From positions 1,186,501 to 1,250,500 of the forward strand of contig NC_052407.1 in the NCBI RefSeq assembly GCF_009389715.1: a DNA stretch of 64,000 nucleotides, written 5' to 3'. The position numbers and the translations under genes are program-made. The DNA comes from Phoenix dactylifera. Its lineage: Eukaryota; Streptophyta; Magnoliopsida; Arecales; Arecaceae. The notes below the pieces were generated by a model. It worked only from the letters and a program-made list of their open reading frames with translations, ran no database searches and had not been told where the DNA came from. Shown here piece after piece: positions 38,698 to 51,689 of this stretch (position 1 is the stretch's first letter; every line of letters starts with the position of its first letter).

Positions 38698-40931
38698 GCT
38701 AGGTTCATCAAGCTTCACATGACTGAGCTAAGCAATTCTCAAGCTCAACTCAATTACTAATGGAGCAATCACTTTTTGAGCCAATTATTGAGGCTACATA
38801 AGCTGCTCAATCATTTGACAGCCAAAGGTTAGCATTGAGTTAAGCAGATAATTATTGAGCTATGCCCTTTTCACAATTTTATGATTGTTCATATGCTTCT
38901 AATTGAAATGACAATGCCTTATGAAGCATATGGGCCAGAATAATGCTAAGTTTGGAAATAGCAGATAACGATGGTAGAAAGGAAGATTATCTCAACTGTG
39001 TGACTGTGTCTCTTTTTATTAACTCTGTTTTTGATTTGGGCTGCTCATTTATCATAAGATGTTCTCTGTGGAAAACTCTAATCTGTAATTCTACTTCTCT
39101 ATAGTATTCATTAGGGTTTTCATTCTCATTCTTTGATTAGTTATTGTGGTCCTCTACTTATCTCTTCTAAGGTGCCCCTCTCTCTTCAATCTTCAAGAGA
39201 TATAAGAAGAACTGAAGGCTTTCTGTACTTCAGACAGATATTATTGGTAAACGTTCTGGATATCTGCAAAAGCCAATGCTTGGTAGTGGAAAATCCACAG
39301 GCAAGGAATGAATTGGAATGATAGCATTCCCTATGACAGGCTGAACCCCCTCACCCACCCTACCGCCCCTCTTTCTATTAATAATTCAAAGTCTAGAATT
39401 TCCTTTATTACAAGTAAGTAGAAAAACATTTAATGGTTATTTTAACAATTAAAATCAAAATTCAGCTACGCGTAATGCTTATGTTTCTTCTTTCCATCAT
39501 ACCGTTTTAATCAAATTTTCATTTGGTTCTTTACTGTTTATTTTGGTCATCCTATAATGCACTTTTTTATTAGTGAAAGATGGACTTCTTTAAGCACCAT
39601 GGCCTTTTGTAAAATTTTTCTAGAGTTGTTTATTTTTGTACACTATTGTTCTGAGGCAGTTTCAACCTTTTTGCTGTTCTAGGATTACTCCCTGTTCCAT
39701 TTGCGACATGAGAAGTGCTTCCTATTCTCAAATTCCCATATTTACCACTGAGATGAAGTCCGCAAGATGCAGTTTGAGTGGGAACATAAGCGAATTGTTT
39801 CAGAAGTATGAAACATGCCACACACTTTCTAGCTAATTTTAAAAATTTATTATATTCTCTACAAAATTTTGAAATGATTTTCAACTATTCATAAATTTGT
39901 TATGTACAACATTTTTGTATCTTTTTTAGGTTTAATACCTTGATACATTGTCATTATTTTTATTCTTTGGGACATTTTTCTTGACTCATTTAAGTTGTGA
40001 CTAAAATTTTTTCATGGAACATTTAATCCGGAGTTCAATTTTGTTTTATGATGTTTTCACATTTAGGAATGATGTTTTTTTTTCTTTTAATTTTATTTGA
40101 TTTATATCTTAATTTCTTCAGTGTTGTACCCTGACATTCTTCCACTTATATAGACTAGGAATTTGCTAAAAGCAGGATTTCTTTTCATTCAATATCTTAT
40201 AAGGCTTGTGTTGTCTCTAGATGAAGCTCTGACTTGAATCTACTACTTCTTTGATTGCGATTCAGCTCAAAGAAACTTTCCCTATAAAAATGTCATGACA
40301 AGATAAAGCGTTTAATAAATTATCATATGGAACTTTGCTAGTTGTGTAATTAAACTAGCTTCTGCTAGCCAACTGGCCTTGTGGAGCTGTCCAAATCCTT
40401 CACAGTTATTGGATGTTTTCTTCAATTTTTTGCCTTATATCATCACTTCTTCCTACTGTTGCTTGAGGGCAATACTCTTTTTAATTGCATGTCTCAATGG
40501 GAGCTCCATAAGTATATAATATTACTTCTCTATGAAAAATGATGAATCTTTGGTCACTAAATAGTCTTACCTATGCAAGCTATTGTTATTTTAATGATCT
40601 TTGAATTGCTAAATGAGTGCAGTGTATGTGTAAAAATTACCATTGGTGTTAGGTTGTTGGCTTTATTTCTGACATAAAATCATGCTTATGGTGATTCTTG
40701 CATATGGATCATCATGAGCAGTTGCCACTAGTGCTGAATGGCACATGTCCGATATCATAGTGTCATGTACTCAATGAAAATGACTAGGCCCTGTCATGTC
40801 TTCATCTCAGAAAGAAGGATCGTTATATATTTTTTAGTCCCAAAAAGGAACCATTTATAAACAGTCAGCGAGCTGGTATACTATGTCATGTTAATATGAT
40901 TCCAGTTCGTGAACTTTAGATTATGCTATTT

Positions 40932-41255
40932 TACATGGTTTCAAACACTACCGGAACAGGATGGTATGACTGGCACTGGACCATTCTGATGCAAAACCGC
41001 AGCAATATGGGTGCAAGGATGTCAAAACCAACTATCTCAGTATGTACTGGCTGTTCCAGCTTGTACCAGTTCATATCGACATTAATATATGTACTGTACT
41101 GGTGGTAACTTATCAATTGTACCAGTTGGTACTGATGGTTTTTCTTTTTTTTGAAGTTGCCAATTTTGATACATACCATCAGTACCCGTATATCGGCATC
41201 GTGTCATTGTGATGGAAAAGCAGTACATTGTTTAGTACTGATATTTCAAACCTTA
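40932..41255. mobile_element. Possible decayed MITE
   Basis: Starts ATGGTTTCAAACACTACCGG and ends with text whose reverse complement is AAGGTTTGAAATATCAGTAC, a loose inverted match. The inside repeats GTACTG, GGTACTG and TGTACCAG words. Borders and target duplication are uncertain. Confidence 0.35.
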
Positions 41256-42499
41256 TTATTTTGCATGTTAAAATGAAATTTATGAGAGAATAACTTGAAT
41301 CGGACATCTATGTGAATCTCACCCAACATCATGATGAGGAAAAAAAAGTTAGAAACTTAAATCCATTGGCTTTTAGAATAAGGTAATTCAGCTATTTCCA
41401 TGATCTGCCTATTGTAACTGCCTTCACAATTTGGCTTCTAATTTATGTCGAAAAATCCATACTCCCATTTGGACAAAGATACACTCTTCACATAGCCTGT
41501 TGGATCAATTATAATTGGAAGAGAGGATAGAAATGATTAAGAGGTTAGTTATGGATATAAACTCTAGACATATCTGGCTTCCTTGCCTTGCTCTCAAGTC
41601 ATGCTATATTTAGTGCTTGCATAGATAGTCCTGAGCGAAGAAGGCTATGTAATGCCGGCGATGATATGCTATAATATTAAATATGTCGTGCTTAGAATAA
41701 GTGCAAGTTTTTAAGATTTATTGTGAAGGACTAGAAAATAGATTAGTTTAGAATCAGAGGAGCTTTTACACCACCAATCATTTTTTTGAATTTGTAAGGT
41801 TGAGATGAGATGAATGTCTGTGGTGAAGTTAATTATGTTTTAAGTGTTACAAATCTTAAGCTTAGATTATGAATTGACAGTAAGGATTTTTCTAGATACA
41901 TTGTTGACCTTTATTATTTTTGAGGTAAATAAGATCTTGCCGAAAGGCTCCAATGTGAGCAACATGGATGAAAACCAAGTTTGTGGTACATTTGTCTCTG
42001 TGGCATTTACAGCAAAAGTCCTGTCTTCAATTGAGGGCCTCATATATTTGATGATGATTGTTCTCTACCATTTGTAGATGGAGACAAAATTACCCATTTT
42101 TATCGAGGTAGTTTAAAACTATCTGCTGCAATTTCATAAACTTAGAAGTTTTGAGCTAAATGAAAGAAATGTAACTCTTACCAATTAAACAAATACCTCA
42201 TGCAAGTCTTTTGAAGCGACATATTTGCTTGTACTTTGGTGGGTGTGCATCCATGTGCCTTTGTGTGTGCTTGTGCACATTATACCTGACATGGTGAAGA
42301 TCTGCTGTGCTCACACACATTACATAATTACTGGACTTCTCTGAGCAGTGGAATGCTTCATTACTTTTTCATTGGTTACAAAAAAAAAAAAAACCTTATA
42401 TGATGCAACACGTACAGTTAAGAAATTGGCATAGTGCAATTTATGTAAAGGATGTCTAAGATTTGCCTTCATCCTTGAAGCGTTAAAAAACAATAGCAA

Positions 42500-44440
42500 G
42501 TACTGACTAATGTTTTACATTATGCAAAGTGGATACGTAAGTATGCAAGTACCAATGGGATGGTGGGGCGTTCCACCTTCCCGAGTTTCAGGATGGGGCA
42601 CCATCCTAAGTTTTGGGATGGGACTGGGATAAGACATTCACCATCCCAAATGTTGAGATGTGGCGTGTCTCCTTCCATGGGAAAACTTGAGGATGACCCC
42701 ATGGATTTCTATGCCTACAGTCCTCATATTAAAGTCATGATGTTAATCAAGAATTAGGACCCTTTGCCTTTGGCATTATATGAAGTTTCAGAGAATAATG
42801 AAATTGCTTGCTGAGATCCAGAACTTAGCAAATCCTCAAGTGTACAGTGACAGAGATACAAGACCTAATGGATTCTGAAGTTTGAAATAATTATAATAAA
42901 GGTAGTATTGACACCTAAAGAGGATATGGAACCTATATATATGTACATATACATACATACATAAATACATGCATGCGCACATACACATATAGATGTACAT
43001 ATAAACATATGTACATGTATATCTATATACATGCATGCATGCATACATATATATATATGTATATATAGTGTACATGTGTGAGCACCATGGTGGCAGGATT
43101 TCCACAATACAAGGATAGAAGCTATGCAGATAGTATATGCATGTTTACTGTAGCAGTTTAGTCATGCATTTAGGTTGCATGTGTCTCATGGAGGAGGCGG
43201 ACTCCAATTTGTGTGAAATGATTGGACATAAAGGGTATCACCTAAAAGAAGTTGCTAAAAGTTGAGAAAGATCTGATGTTGGTGCAAACAGATGACATGA
43301 TGACCTCATAAAGATCACCCTGGTATATGAATAAAGTATTGTTAGCCATAAAACTCATTGTAATCTCAAAGTAGTGACAACAATAAACTGCAGGTTGAAC
43401 AAACACTCTCATGTAGTCATTCAATAGTTAGAATTAGATTCAAGGTTATTGTTTGCTTTTTTCTTGCATGTTTTATGCAAAATCCAGATTCTTGAGTCAG
43501 GCAGGAATATAAACTGTTAGATAAGATGAACAGGCAGAAATATCAACCTTTTTTCTTGTGACTATTTGTTGATATTCATTCTGCTAGTATTATCAGCAAG
43601 ATATGACAATTGTATTCCAAAATTAACCATTTTTTGCTGATGAACTTGTTATCAGAAAAACCATAACACGAAAGTTATTTATTCTCTCTACAAACTAGAT
43701 TAGACCTGATTACTAAACTTCCATGCAGTCACCTCTTGAGATGTTTAGTTACTTTATTGAGATGCATATGTTTTGCTTATGCTCACCACATAGGCTGGAC
43801 ATATGATCATCAAGGATCTTTTCCAATTATCTCAGAGGTTTTGCCAGATCAGTCTATAGAAAACATGTAGGAAGACTATTTTCTCCTTTCAAACCCATAT
43901 TTGATGTGAGTCTTACGACAAATAGAAAGCAACTACACCTCTTGGAAAATATCAAATAGTAATTAGATGCGAAGGAACTCTTGTTATGGTATTTGGCCTT
44001 TATTATTGCATTGATGTGCTTGTTATTCAGATTTTTGTTTGGTAAAAGATTGGGATATACTTGGAAACTTTACCGTTAGTGTAGCATTTTAGATGAAATA
44101 GGGAAAGGCTTGAATTTTAGCAAACTAGATCGCAGATCTTTGCTGTAGAATTCACGTCCTTCACAGGGTTTATGTTCCTTGTTTCAGGTGATTGTTTATG
44201 ACGATATTTTTGGCCATTTTTCTGGAGACCATTTTTGGCAGTAGTTATGATTTACTTATTATATGGCCAAGGCATGCTCTGCATATCCCATCAGGCTATC
44301 TGCTTTGATGCATGCTAATGAGTGGATTTATCTTAAAAGTTGGCTTTTGGTTGTGCTGTAAAGCAATGCTGCTGCTTTCATTTTTCTGTATCATATTTAC
44401 AATTGACTTTCATATGTAAATCCTTTGAGACCAATAGCGA
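42500..44440. repeat. Tandem non-coding unit 1, about 1.9 kb
   Basis: Aligns in order with 44441-44717 plus 59143-60800. Landmarks in both units: TGTTTTACATTA, GAATTAGGA, AACACCATGG/GAGCACCATGG, CTCATAAAGATGACC/ATCACC, AGGCTGGACAT, TTTGCCAGATCAGTCTAT/TTGTTGGATCAGTCTAT, and GATTTACT. No open frame is conserved, so it looks non-coding. It holds an extra GGATGG-rich piece at about 42540-42735. Confidence 0.75.
42936..43070. repeat. Degenerate TA/CATA microsatellite
   Basis: Runs of TATATA, ACATACATAC and ATGCATGCATGC. Open frames across it are repeat artefacts. Confidence 0.9.
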
Positions 44441-45054
44441 GCAGTGTTTTACATTACATGAAGTATGGTGGAGGTTGTACCTTTAGGTGTCTGTTTTAAG
44501 TAGTGACATTAATAGAGAATTAGGAGCCTTCAGCATTTATGGAATTTAGAAGCATAAGAAACTGTTGGCTACCATCTCTTAAATGAAGAATGAACTAACA
44601 GTCAAGGAATTGTGCAGTGATGAGGAAACAGGGCTTAATAACACCCAAGTTTGCAATGAGTTGACCAAGGTAAGTATCTGCACTTATAGATGACAGTGAT
44701 ATGGAACCAATCAATAGAGACTCGTTTGGTTCACGGAAAAAGGAGGGGAAAGTATGGTCAACGAAAAAATGAAGAAAAACCTCTTGTTTAATTGAAATTT
44801 TCAAAGGAGAGAGATGAAAAAGGAGCATTCTCATAGAAATAAGATTTCCATGTTTTATGGAAAAGAAAAATCTATGAGAGATATGGAAAAGCTACTTTTC
44901 CATCGGTTGGAAATTGAGATTTTTTTTCTCCAAAACTATCCTTAAGTCATCAAAATCTATAGATAAGGTCTTTCTCTTTATTAAGGATATAATAGATATT
45001 TTACACAACTTTTTCAGAAAAATAGATGTTTAACCAAACATAAGCTACTCCACT

Positions 45055-46590
45055 AAATTTCATATCTTTCGGGTAGACATGACATGTTGCTAGACGTCAA
45101 TCTTGTCTTATAGGTTTGATCGAATTAATTCGATCACTAGTTAGAAAGGATTCTAATTGTTAAGTTCGGGTTCGCGCAGTTTGGACCTAAATCGATTAGA
45201 AGAGTTCTAATCAAGTTAGGTCAACTCGCACCCACACCTATTGCTGGCTAAGTATGGAACCCAATGGGTCACACATAAGGGAACTGATCAAGGGTCTAAT
45301 TAGACTAGATCATGTTTGCAAGATGAACATGCTAGCACATATTGCAAACCTTAGATTCTGATTTGAATTGGATTCAAATTTGATTCGAATTGGATTCGAA
45401 TTTGTTTAGAATTAGATTCCAATCTGATTTTTGATTGATCTAATTTGATTAGATCATATTCTAATATGGGTTAGCCAAGAGTTGGCACCTAATTGGCTTG
45501 ATTTGAGTCTAGTTGGATTAGATTTGATAAATCATTCATTTTTGACCGTTAGATCTTCATCTACCATTGGATGAAGACATAATGGTGAGTTGGTTTGAAC
45601 CCAATTGGATTGGGTTAGATAGGGTCTTTAATCATGACCATTTGATCTTCATCAGCCATTGGATGAAGACATAATATGGGATCATGATGAGGCACCTTAG
45701 ATTAGAGCCTTTGGATCATCATCGAACCGTTGGATGATGACGTAACTAGGGAGGTTGATGGCGCATGCATTCCTAGCCATTAGATCTTCATCTTGTGATG
45801 ACGCATCAAGGGAAGCATTGGATGGCGTGATCAAGGGGCTTCTTAGGGGCGTGATGAGGCTTCACATGGGCTGATGGCGTGATAAGAAAAGAGGGAGCGC
45901 AAGAGATGATAAGAGATAAGGATGAAGCGCATCTTTTCATCCTTATCCACTTATCCACTTATCATGATACGCCTCCCTTCTTTGTTGGCGCCCCATCCTA
46001 GATACGGCTCATCATATGGGACGCCTCCCTTGGATCCCACACCTCCCTTGGTGCATGAATGGATGGCAAGGATGCATCTCTCCACATCTATAAATAGATA
46101 TGCTTCCGGTGAATGCAATTCCATCGGAGTTCCAAAAACCAACTCTCTCATATCCCTTCTTTCTTACATTAGTTTTCTTTTTTCTAGGATTGCTTCTAGG
46201 GTGTCCTAATCCAAGACAAAGTGGTCTTCTTTAGGACAAAAGAATTAGAAGTGATTTTAGAAGGTAGAAGAAAATTAGAAAGGAAGGAAAGCAAGCCATT
46301 AGAGTTTTTTAAAAGAATTCTGCATCAAGGATCAAAGTCTTTGGAGCTAAAGTCTTGAATCAATTTTTCCGTGTGGATCAATGTTGGAGGGTGAACATTT
46401 GGGCACCTAGTGAAAATTTTGCATATTGGATTAGCGTTAGAGGTATTCTTCTATTTCTTCATTTATATTATATTATTTGATTGTTATCATTAACGTGATC
46501 TTGGCTTAATAGGGTTTCATGTGAAGAAACTTTATTAAGAAATTCTTAATTTCTAGCTTCCGCTGCGTCCACATAACATGTTAAAACCCT
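45055..46590 (+). repeat. Copia-2 first LTR, 5' truncated
   Basis: Corresponds to the last 1.5 kb of a roughly 2.4-kb LTR. It lacks the first ~876 bases present at 50792-51667. It ends AACATGTTAAAACCCTACA, followed by the primer site GTGGTATCAGAGCC. A TATA box (TATAAATA) is at 46089-46096. Several CTTCATC...GATGAAG inverted motifs lie between 45552 and 45805. Confidence 0.82.
46089..46096 (+). promoter_or_regulatory. LTR TATA box
   Basis: TATAAATA in the context CACATCTATAAATAGAT, repeated in the other LTRs at 58498-58505 and, inverted, at 52198-52205. It predicts element transcription starting just downstream. Confidence 0.65.
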
Positions 46591-46594
46591 ACAG

Positions 46595-46607
46595 TGGTAT
46601 CAGAGCC
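46595..46607 (+). promoter_or_regulatory. Copia-2 primer-binding site
   Basis: TGGTATCAGAGCC complements the 3' end of initiator tRNA-Met, four bases after the LTR text ending CCCT. An inverted partial copy (TCTGATACCA, about 51692-51701) marks the flipped middle LTR. Confidence 0.88.
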
Positions 46608-47170
46608 AACCTTATTTGGTTCAATCAAATAATTATGCATAATGTATGATTATTATTTACTATGAGATAGTAATATCATATGTTTATAGAAATGCTGAGA
46701 TAGCAATATTATATGATTCATATATGCTATGATATGTGATAAAATGTCATGATATGAATTTTTTATATGAAGATATGTTGAAGCATGTTAATTGATTCAA
46801 TCAATTGGTTATGATTTATATATGATGAGATAGATATATAGTTTATTGTAGCATATATATAGACATGTTAAATATGTTGCAATTATAGAATGTGCATGAG
46901 ACCAGTAAGCCCTCAATAAAAATTATATTAAGTCATAGTGTTGAAAAATTTTGAGCTGACCCATTCTAGAACAATTAACCTAATTGGTGTCTAAGAAAGC
47001 ACTAAAGGTGGTTACTTAATTAAGACCTTACTCTTTGAGTAAGGGGAGCCTCCCACCTGATTATGTGGCCAATTGTTTGATTGTCTATTATGGATAAGCT
47101 TAATGTTGATAAAACACTACTCTTAGCCTTCCTTCATGCCTCGATATTATTATGTCAAGATCCATGCTGG

Positions 47171-47468
47171 TTTGTTGTGCAACCACAAGACTTGCAATGG
47201 AGACTGATGTTATATTGTCTTGGTGCATAAAGATGCTTACGGCATTTTTTAATATGTTGCTTTGTTGTGCTACCACAAGGTCAATATTATTGGAATATAA
47301 TTGTATGGAAATGAAGGGTTTGACTTAACTAAAACATTATAGTTTGTTGTGCAACCACAAGGCTATAAGTGTTTTAGAGAACAAGATAAAGTCGAGAATT
47401 GCATGAGATGCAATTGGAAAGAGTTTCCTACTTATGTACTCATAAAGGTTTGTTGTGTAAACACAAGG
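47171..47468 (+). repeat. Leader motif repeated four times, internal A
   Basis: TTTGTTGTGCAACCACAAG or a close variant occurs at 47171, 47261, 47343 and 47449, spaced 82-106 bases, in the untranslated leader between primer site and gag. The same set is at 53514-53811 in internal B. Confidence 0.85.
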
Positions 47469-47599
47469 CCTTTATGAAGAATTAGGATCTCAACCCTACT
47501 AAGAAAAATTAGGTTTTCTTGTTTATCATAGGAGAGGGCTATGATATTCGATAAAAATAGTGGGAGTAACAATTAGATAAGGAAAGAAAATCTCCGAAT

Positions 47600-50500
47600 C
47601 AAGTACCTGTTTCCATTGCGGTAAGGAAGGCCACTGGAAAAAAAATTGCAAGAGTTTTCTTGCAACTGTAAAGCAAGATGCAAGAGTTGCATCAAAGTTA
47701 TGTTTATGTTACATGCCAATTTGTCATTAAGTTCTTCAAATTCAAATTCATGGGTATTCGATACGGGCTGTGGCTATCACATTTGCAAATCTTTGCATGG
47801 ACTACAGAAAATTAGAAGTTTGAAGAAAGATGACTTCGAGCTTTATGGCGCTGGAGGAGAGTCCATCCAGGCAGAAATTGTTGGAACTTACTACTTGGAG
47901 TTGCCTTCGGAAGAGCTTCTGAAATTAGAAAATTATTATTATATGCCCAAGATTATTAGAAATGTAATTTCCATTCCTTTGTTGTTAAAGAGAGAATTTG
48001 AGATTAATGGAAAGGGCAATGGTTGTTCTATTTCTTTTTCTAATAAGAATCTTTGCAATAGCATTATGGAAAATGGTCTTCTAGTTTTATCACTTAATGA
48101 CAATGTCTTTCATATTGATGAAAGTAATAAAAGAAAGCGAGAAGAGGTAAATCACACCCTCCTTTGGTATTGCCGACTAGATCATATTAGTGAGTCAAGA
48201 ATACACAAGTTATACAAAGAAGAGTTCTTTGATTCTTATGATTTTGAATCATTAGGAACTTGTGAATCTTGTCTTAGGGGAAAAATGACCAAGTCTCTAT
48301 TCACAGAACATGGAGAAAGGGTAAAAGAATTGTTAGGACTTGTGCATACAAATGTATGTGGTCCTATGACAACTCCATCTAAAGGTGGATACTCTTACTT
48401 CATCACATTTACTGATAATTTATCAAGGTTCGGATATGTGTATCTTATGAAACATAAATCCGAAACCTTTGATAAGTTTAAAGAGTATCAAAGTATGGTT
48501 GAAAATCAAATCGGAACGTGTATTAAAATCTTTCGATCTGATCGAGGAGGTAAATACCTTTCTAGTGAGTTTTTAAATCATCTTAAAGAAAAGGGTATTC
48601 TCTCTAAATAGACACCTCTGTATACGCCACAGTTAAATGGTGTAGCCGAACGGAGGAATCGTACTTTATTAGATATAGTATGGTCCATGATGTGCTTTAC
48701 AGATCTTCCTATTTCTTCTAGGGTTTTGCCCTAGAGACTGCTGCACTTGTATTAAACAGGGTACCTTTTAAATCTGTATCTAGCACTCCATATGAGATAT
48801 GGAGAGGTAAGAAGCCAAATCTTAAGACCTTAAGATATGGGGCTGTCAAGCTTATGTCAGAAGAAATTTTGGACACATGTTACGTGCTAGATCAGATAAG
48901 TGTATTTTTGTAGGTTATCTTAAAAATAGTATAGAATACATCTTCTATCATCCTACCGAACAAAAGGTCTTTGTAGGTAGGCATGCCACTTTCATGGAGA
49001 AATAATTTTTTCTTGAAAAGTGCAAGGATAGAAGAATTGAACTTGCAGTAGTTCAAGACCTACAAATGGAGATACAAGATATTCCTCAACTAGATGTACC
49101 CATGGATGAGGTACAACCACAACACACATCTCCTCTCCGAAGGTCAGATAGAGTGCGAAATGCACCTAAGAGGTATAGGTTTATCATTGAGAATGATGAA
49201 GCCCACATCGTTGAAAATGATGATCCTCTGACCTATTCGGAAGCTGTCATGAGTAGTGACTCTAACAAATGGCTGGAGGCCATGAAATCTAAAATAGACT
49301 CTATGTATACCAACCAAGTATGGACTTTGGTTGATGCACCAGAGGGTGTAAACCCTATAGGTTGCAAATGGGTGTATAAGAAAAAGATTGAAGCAGATGA
49401 CCAAGTAGAAACCTACAAGGCTAGATTGGTGGCAAAAGATTTCAGGCAAAAGCAAGGAATTGACTATGATGAAACTTTTTTCACCAGTTGCTATGCTTAA
49501 ATCTATTCGGATTTTTGCTTGCAATAGCTGCATACTATGATTATAAAATCTGGCAAATGGATGTCAAAACCGTCTTCCTTAATAGTTATCTTGAGGAAGA
49601 GGTTTACATGATACAGCCAGAAGGATTTGTCTCAAGTAGGAGAACAAATCAAATATGCAAGCTTAAGAGATCCATTTATGGATTAAAGCAAGCGTCGAGG
49701 AGTTGGAACGTCCGTTTTGATACAATGGTCAAAGAGTTTGGTTTTATCAAAAATGTGGATGAACCATGTGTGTATAAGAAGACTAGTGGGAGTGCCATTG
49801 TCTTCTGTATGTAGATGATATACTAATCATTAGAAATGATATTCCAATGTTACAATCGGTCAAGACTTGGCTATCAAAAAATTTTTTCATGAAAGACTTG
49901 GGAGAAGCATCCTATATACTTGGTATAAAGATCTATAGGGATAGATCTAAAAGGATGCTAAGCTTGTCCCAGTCTAGGTACATAGATCATGTGCTGAAAA
50001 GATTCAGCATGGAAGGAAGTAAAAGAGGTTACTTGCCTATGAGTCATGGCATACGTCTCTTTAAGAAGATGTCTCCTAAGACATCTGAAGAGAGGAGTAG
50101 AATGACTTCATTCTATTCCCTATGCTTCGGCAGTAGGATCGATTATGTATGCTATGCTATGTACTAGGCCTGTTGTTGCTTATGCCTTAGGCATAACAAG
50201 TTGATTCTAGGCTGATCTAGGGGAGGATCATTGGATAGCTATGAAAAATATTCTTAAGTACTTAAGAAGAACTAAAGATGTTTTTCTAGTTTATGGAGGT
50301 TCTGAGTTGAAATTAAAAGGATTTTCTGATTCTAGTTTTCAGTCAGACTCAGATGATAGCAAGTCTACTTCAGGGTATATCTTTATCCTAAATGGTGGTG
50401 CAGTGAGCTGGAAGAGAGCAACCCTTTATGAGGCAGAATACATTGCTGTGAGTGAAGCCGCTAAGGAAGCTGTCTGGATGAAGAAGTTCATCTCTGAGTT

Positions 50501-50777
50501 GGGAGTAGTTTCTGAGATTGTTGAACCAGTCCCAGTTTATTGTGATAACACTGGAGCTGTTGCTCAAGCGAAGGAACCAAGGTCTCATCACATATCCAAG
50601 CACATTCTAAGATGCTTCCACCTCGTTCGAGAGATTGTCGAGAGACAAGACATAGTCATTGAACGGGTAGACACAAAGAACAACCTAGCAGACCCATTCA
50701 CTAAAGCTCTACTACAGCAGCAGTTTGATTGCCACCTCGATTGTATGGGATTAAAATTTAAGGGCGATTGGCTTTAG
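47600..50777 (+). pseudogene. Copia-2 internal A pol remnant
   Basis: Most of gag is missing: the leader text AACAATTAGATAA joins directly to GGAAAGAAAATCTCC before the CCHC knuckle at about 47610. Protease VFDTGCGYHIC keeps its catalytic Asp. Integrase has GAG-pre-integrase (LLWYCRLDHISES...CESCLRGK), THTD-like VHTNVCGP, and a stop before TPLYTPQLNGVAERRN. Reverse transcriptase runs 49066-49814 (KWVYKKK; MDVKTVFLNSYLEEEVY) and then needs a frame change to read LYVDDILII (about 49806). RNase H 50241-50777 is well kept (YEAEYIAVSEAAKEAVWMKK; YCDNTGAVAQAKEP). It ends GDWL with a polypurine tract (50779-50790) after the stop. It cannot move by itself. Confidence 0.9.
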
Positions 50778-50791
50778 CGAAAGTGGAAAAT

Positions 50792-51689
50792 TGAAAGCAT
50801 AGATGCCTTACAAGCCAATCATAATTTGTATTGCGAATGATTTTCTTTTGATTTTCCAAATCATGTATGTGATATTTGATTATAAATAAAGGCATTGTGT
50901 GTCATCATATGCTGTTTCTTATATTTGTGATGAACCTCTTAGATTAGGGCAATGGTTTTAGGGCTATGATAAGATCATACTAGTGAGACCTAAAATTCTA
51001 AAACCCTAATCTTAAGTATTTTCAGTCATTGGTACATTGAGTCGGGGATCAATGCTACCGGCAAGATTGGCACATCTTATGTATACTCGATGCAGAGGAT
51101 GATTGATCTCACAATCACTTGTGTGGAGACACTAATATAAAGATTTGGGTGCTCATTAGAGGAATGAGTTCACTAAATTGACCTGTCAAAAGAATATCTT
51201 ATGGAATCTTACTTACATGTCTAAAGATGATTCTCTTAGTGGGAGTTGTGCAACTAATCCTTTGACCTGAGATCACCATGGTATCTTGTGCACATGAATC
51301 CATGTTTTAGTTTACTCTTATTCATGACAATATGTTGTGCACGGGGTCTTCCGGATATGGTGAATTGTGTACGAAGGTTATGAGTAGGTCGACAAGGAAT
51401 CAATCACTTCTAGTAAGAGAAGACCGCATCTTATTTTATTCTAATCATATGATAATTCAGAAAATCTTTGATCAAAGTAGAATGAAAATTGGAAAGAGTT
51501 TTTAATGTTTCATTATTCGAATTATCATTAAAAGATTGAGAGAAACATGAATATGTAATTGAGTTTGACATATATCCATACTCATATACATATTCGGGAT
51601 GCAGTTTGATTGAAAGATTGAATTGCACAGTAACTTACCACTGAATGGTAATTTTGGTATTTCCACCAAATTTCATATCTTTCGGGTAG
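50792..51689 (+). repeat. Middle LTR, forward 5' part
   Basis: Starts TGAAAGCATAGATGCC right after the polypurine tract GAAAGTGGAAAA and runs to TTTCGGGTAG. The third LTR has the same text from about 56920 (GGCACATCTTATGTATACTCG). I place the LTR start here from the tract position, canonical TG, and typical spacing after RNase H; this is inference. Confidence 0.7.

Larger units (their letters stand above)
38086..42499. other. Non-coding region after DUF569 gene 1
   Basis: No supported gene. It may contain a last small DUF569 exon and 3'UTR. Seen in it: a TA microsatellite (38652-38695), GAGC/CTCAA-word repeat text (38700-38880), and a possible decayed inverted-repeat element at 40932-41255. 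Confidence 0.45.

Noticed and set aside
45922..46209. 95-codon open frame (also 52085-52372 minus and 58331-58618) as a small gene
   Set aside because: It lies inside each Copia-2 LTR and spans the LTR TATA box; its repetition follows the LTR copies. No domain.
47171..47468. CRISPR-like array
   Set aside because: Only four imperfect repeats with uneven 82-106 base spacing, inside a plant Copia leader. Not a CRISPR context.
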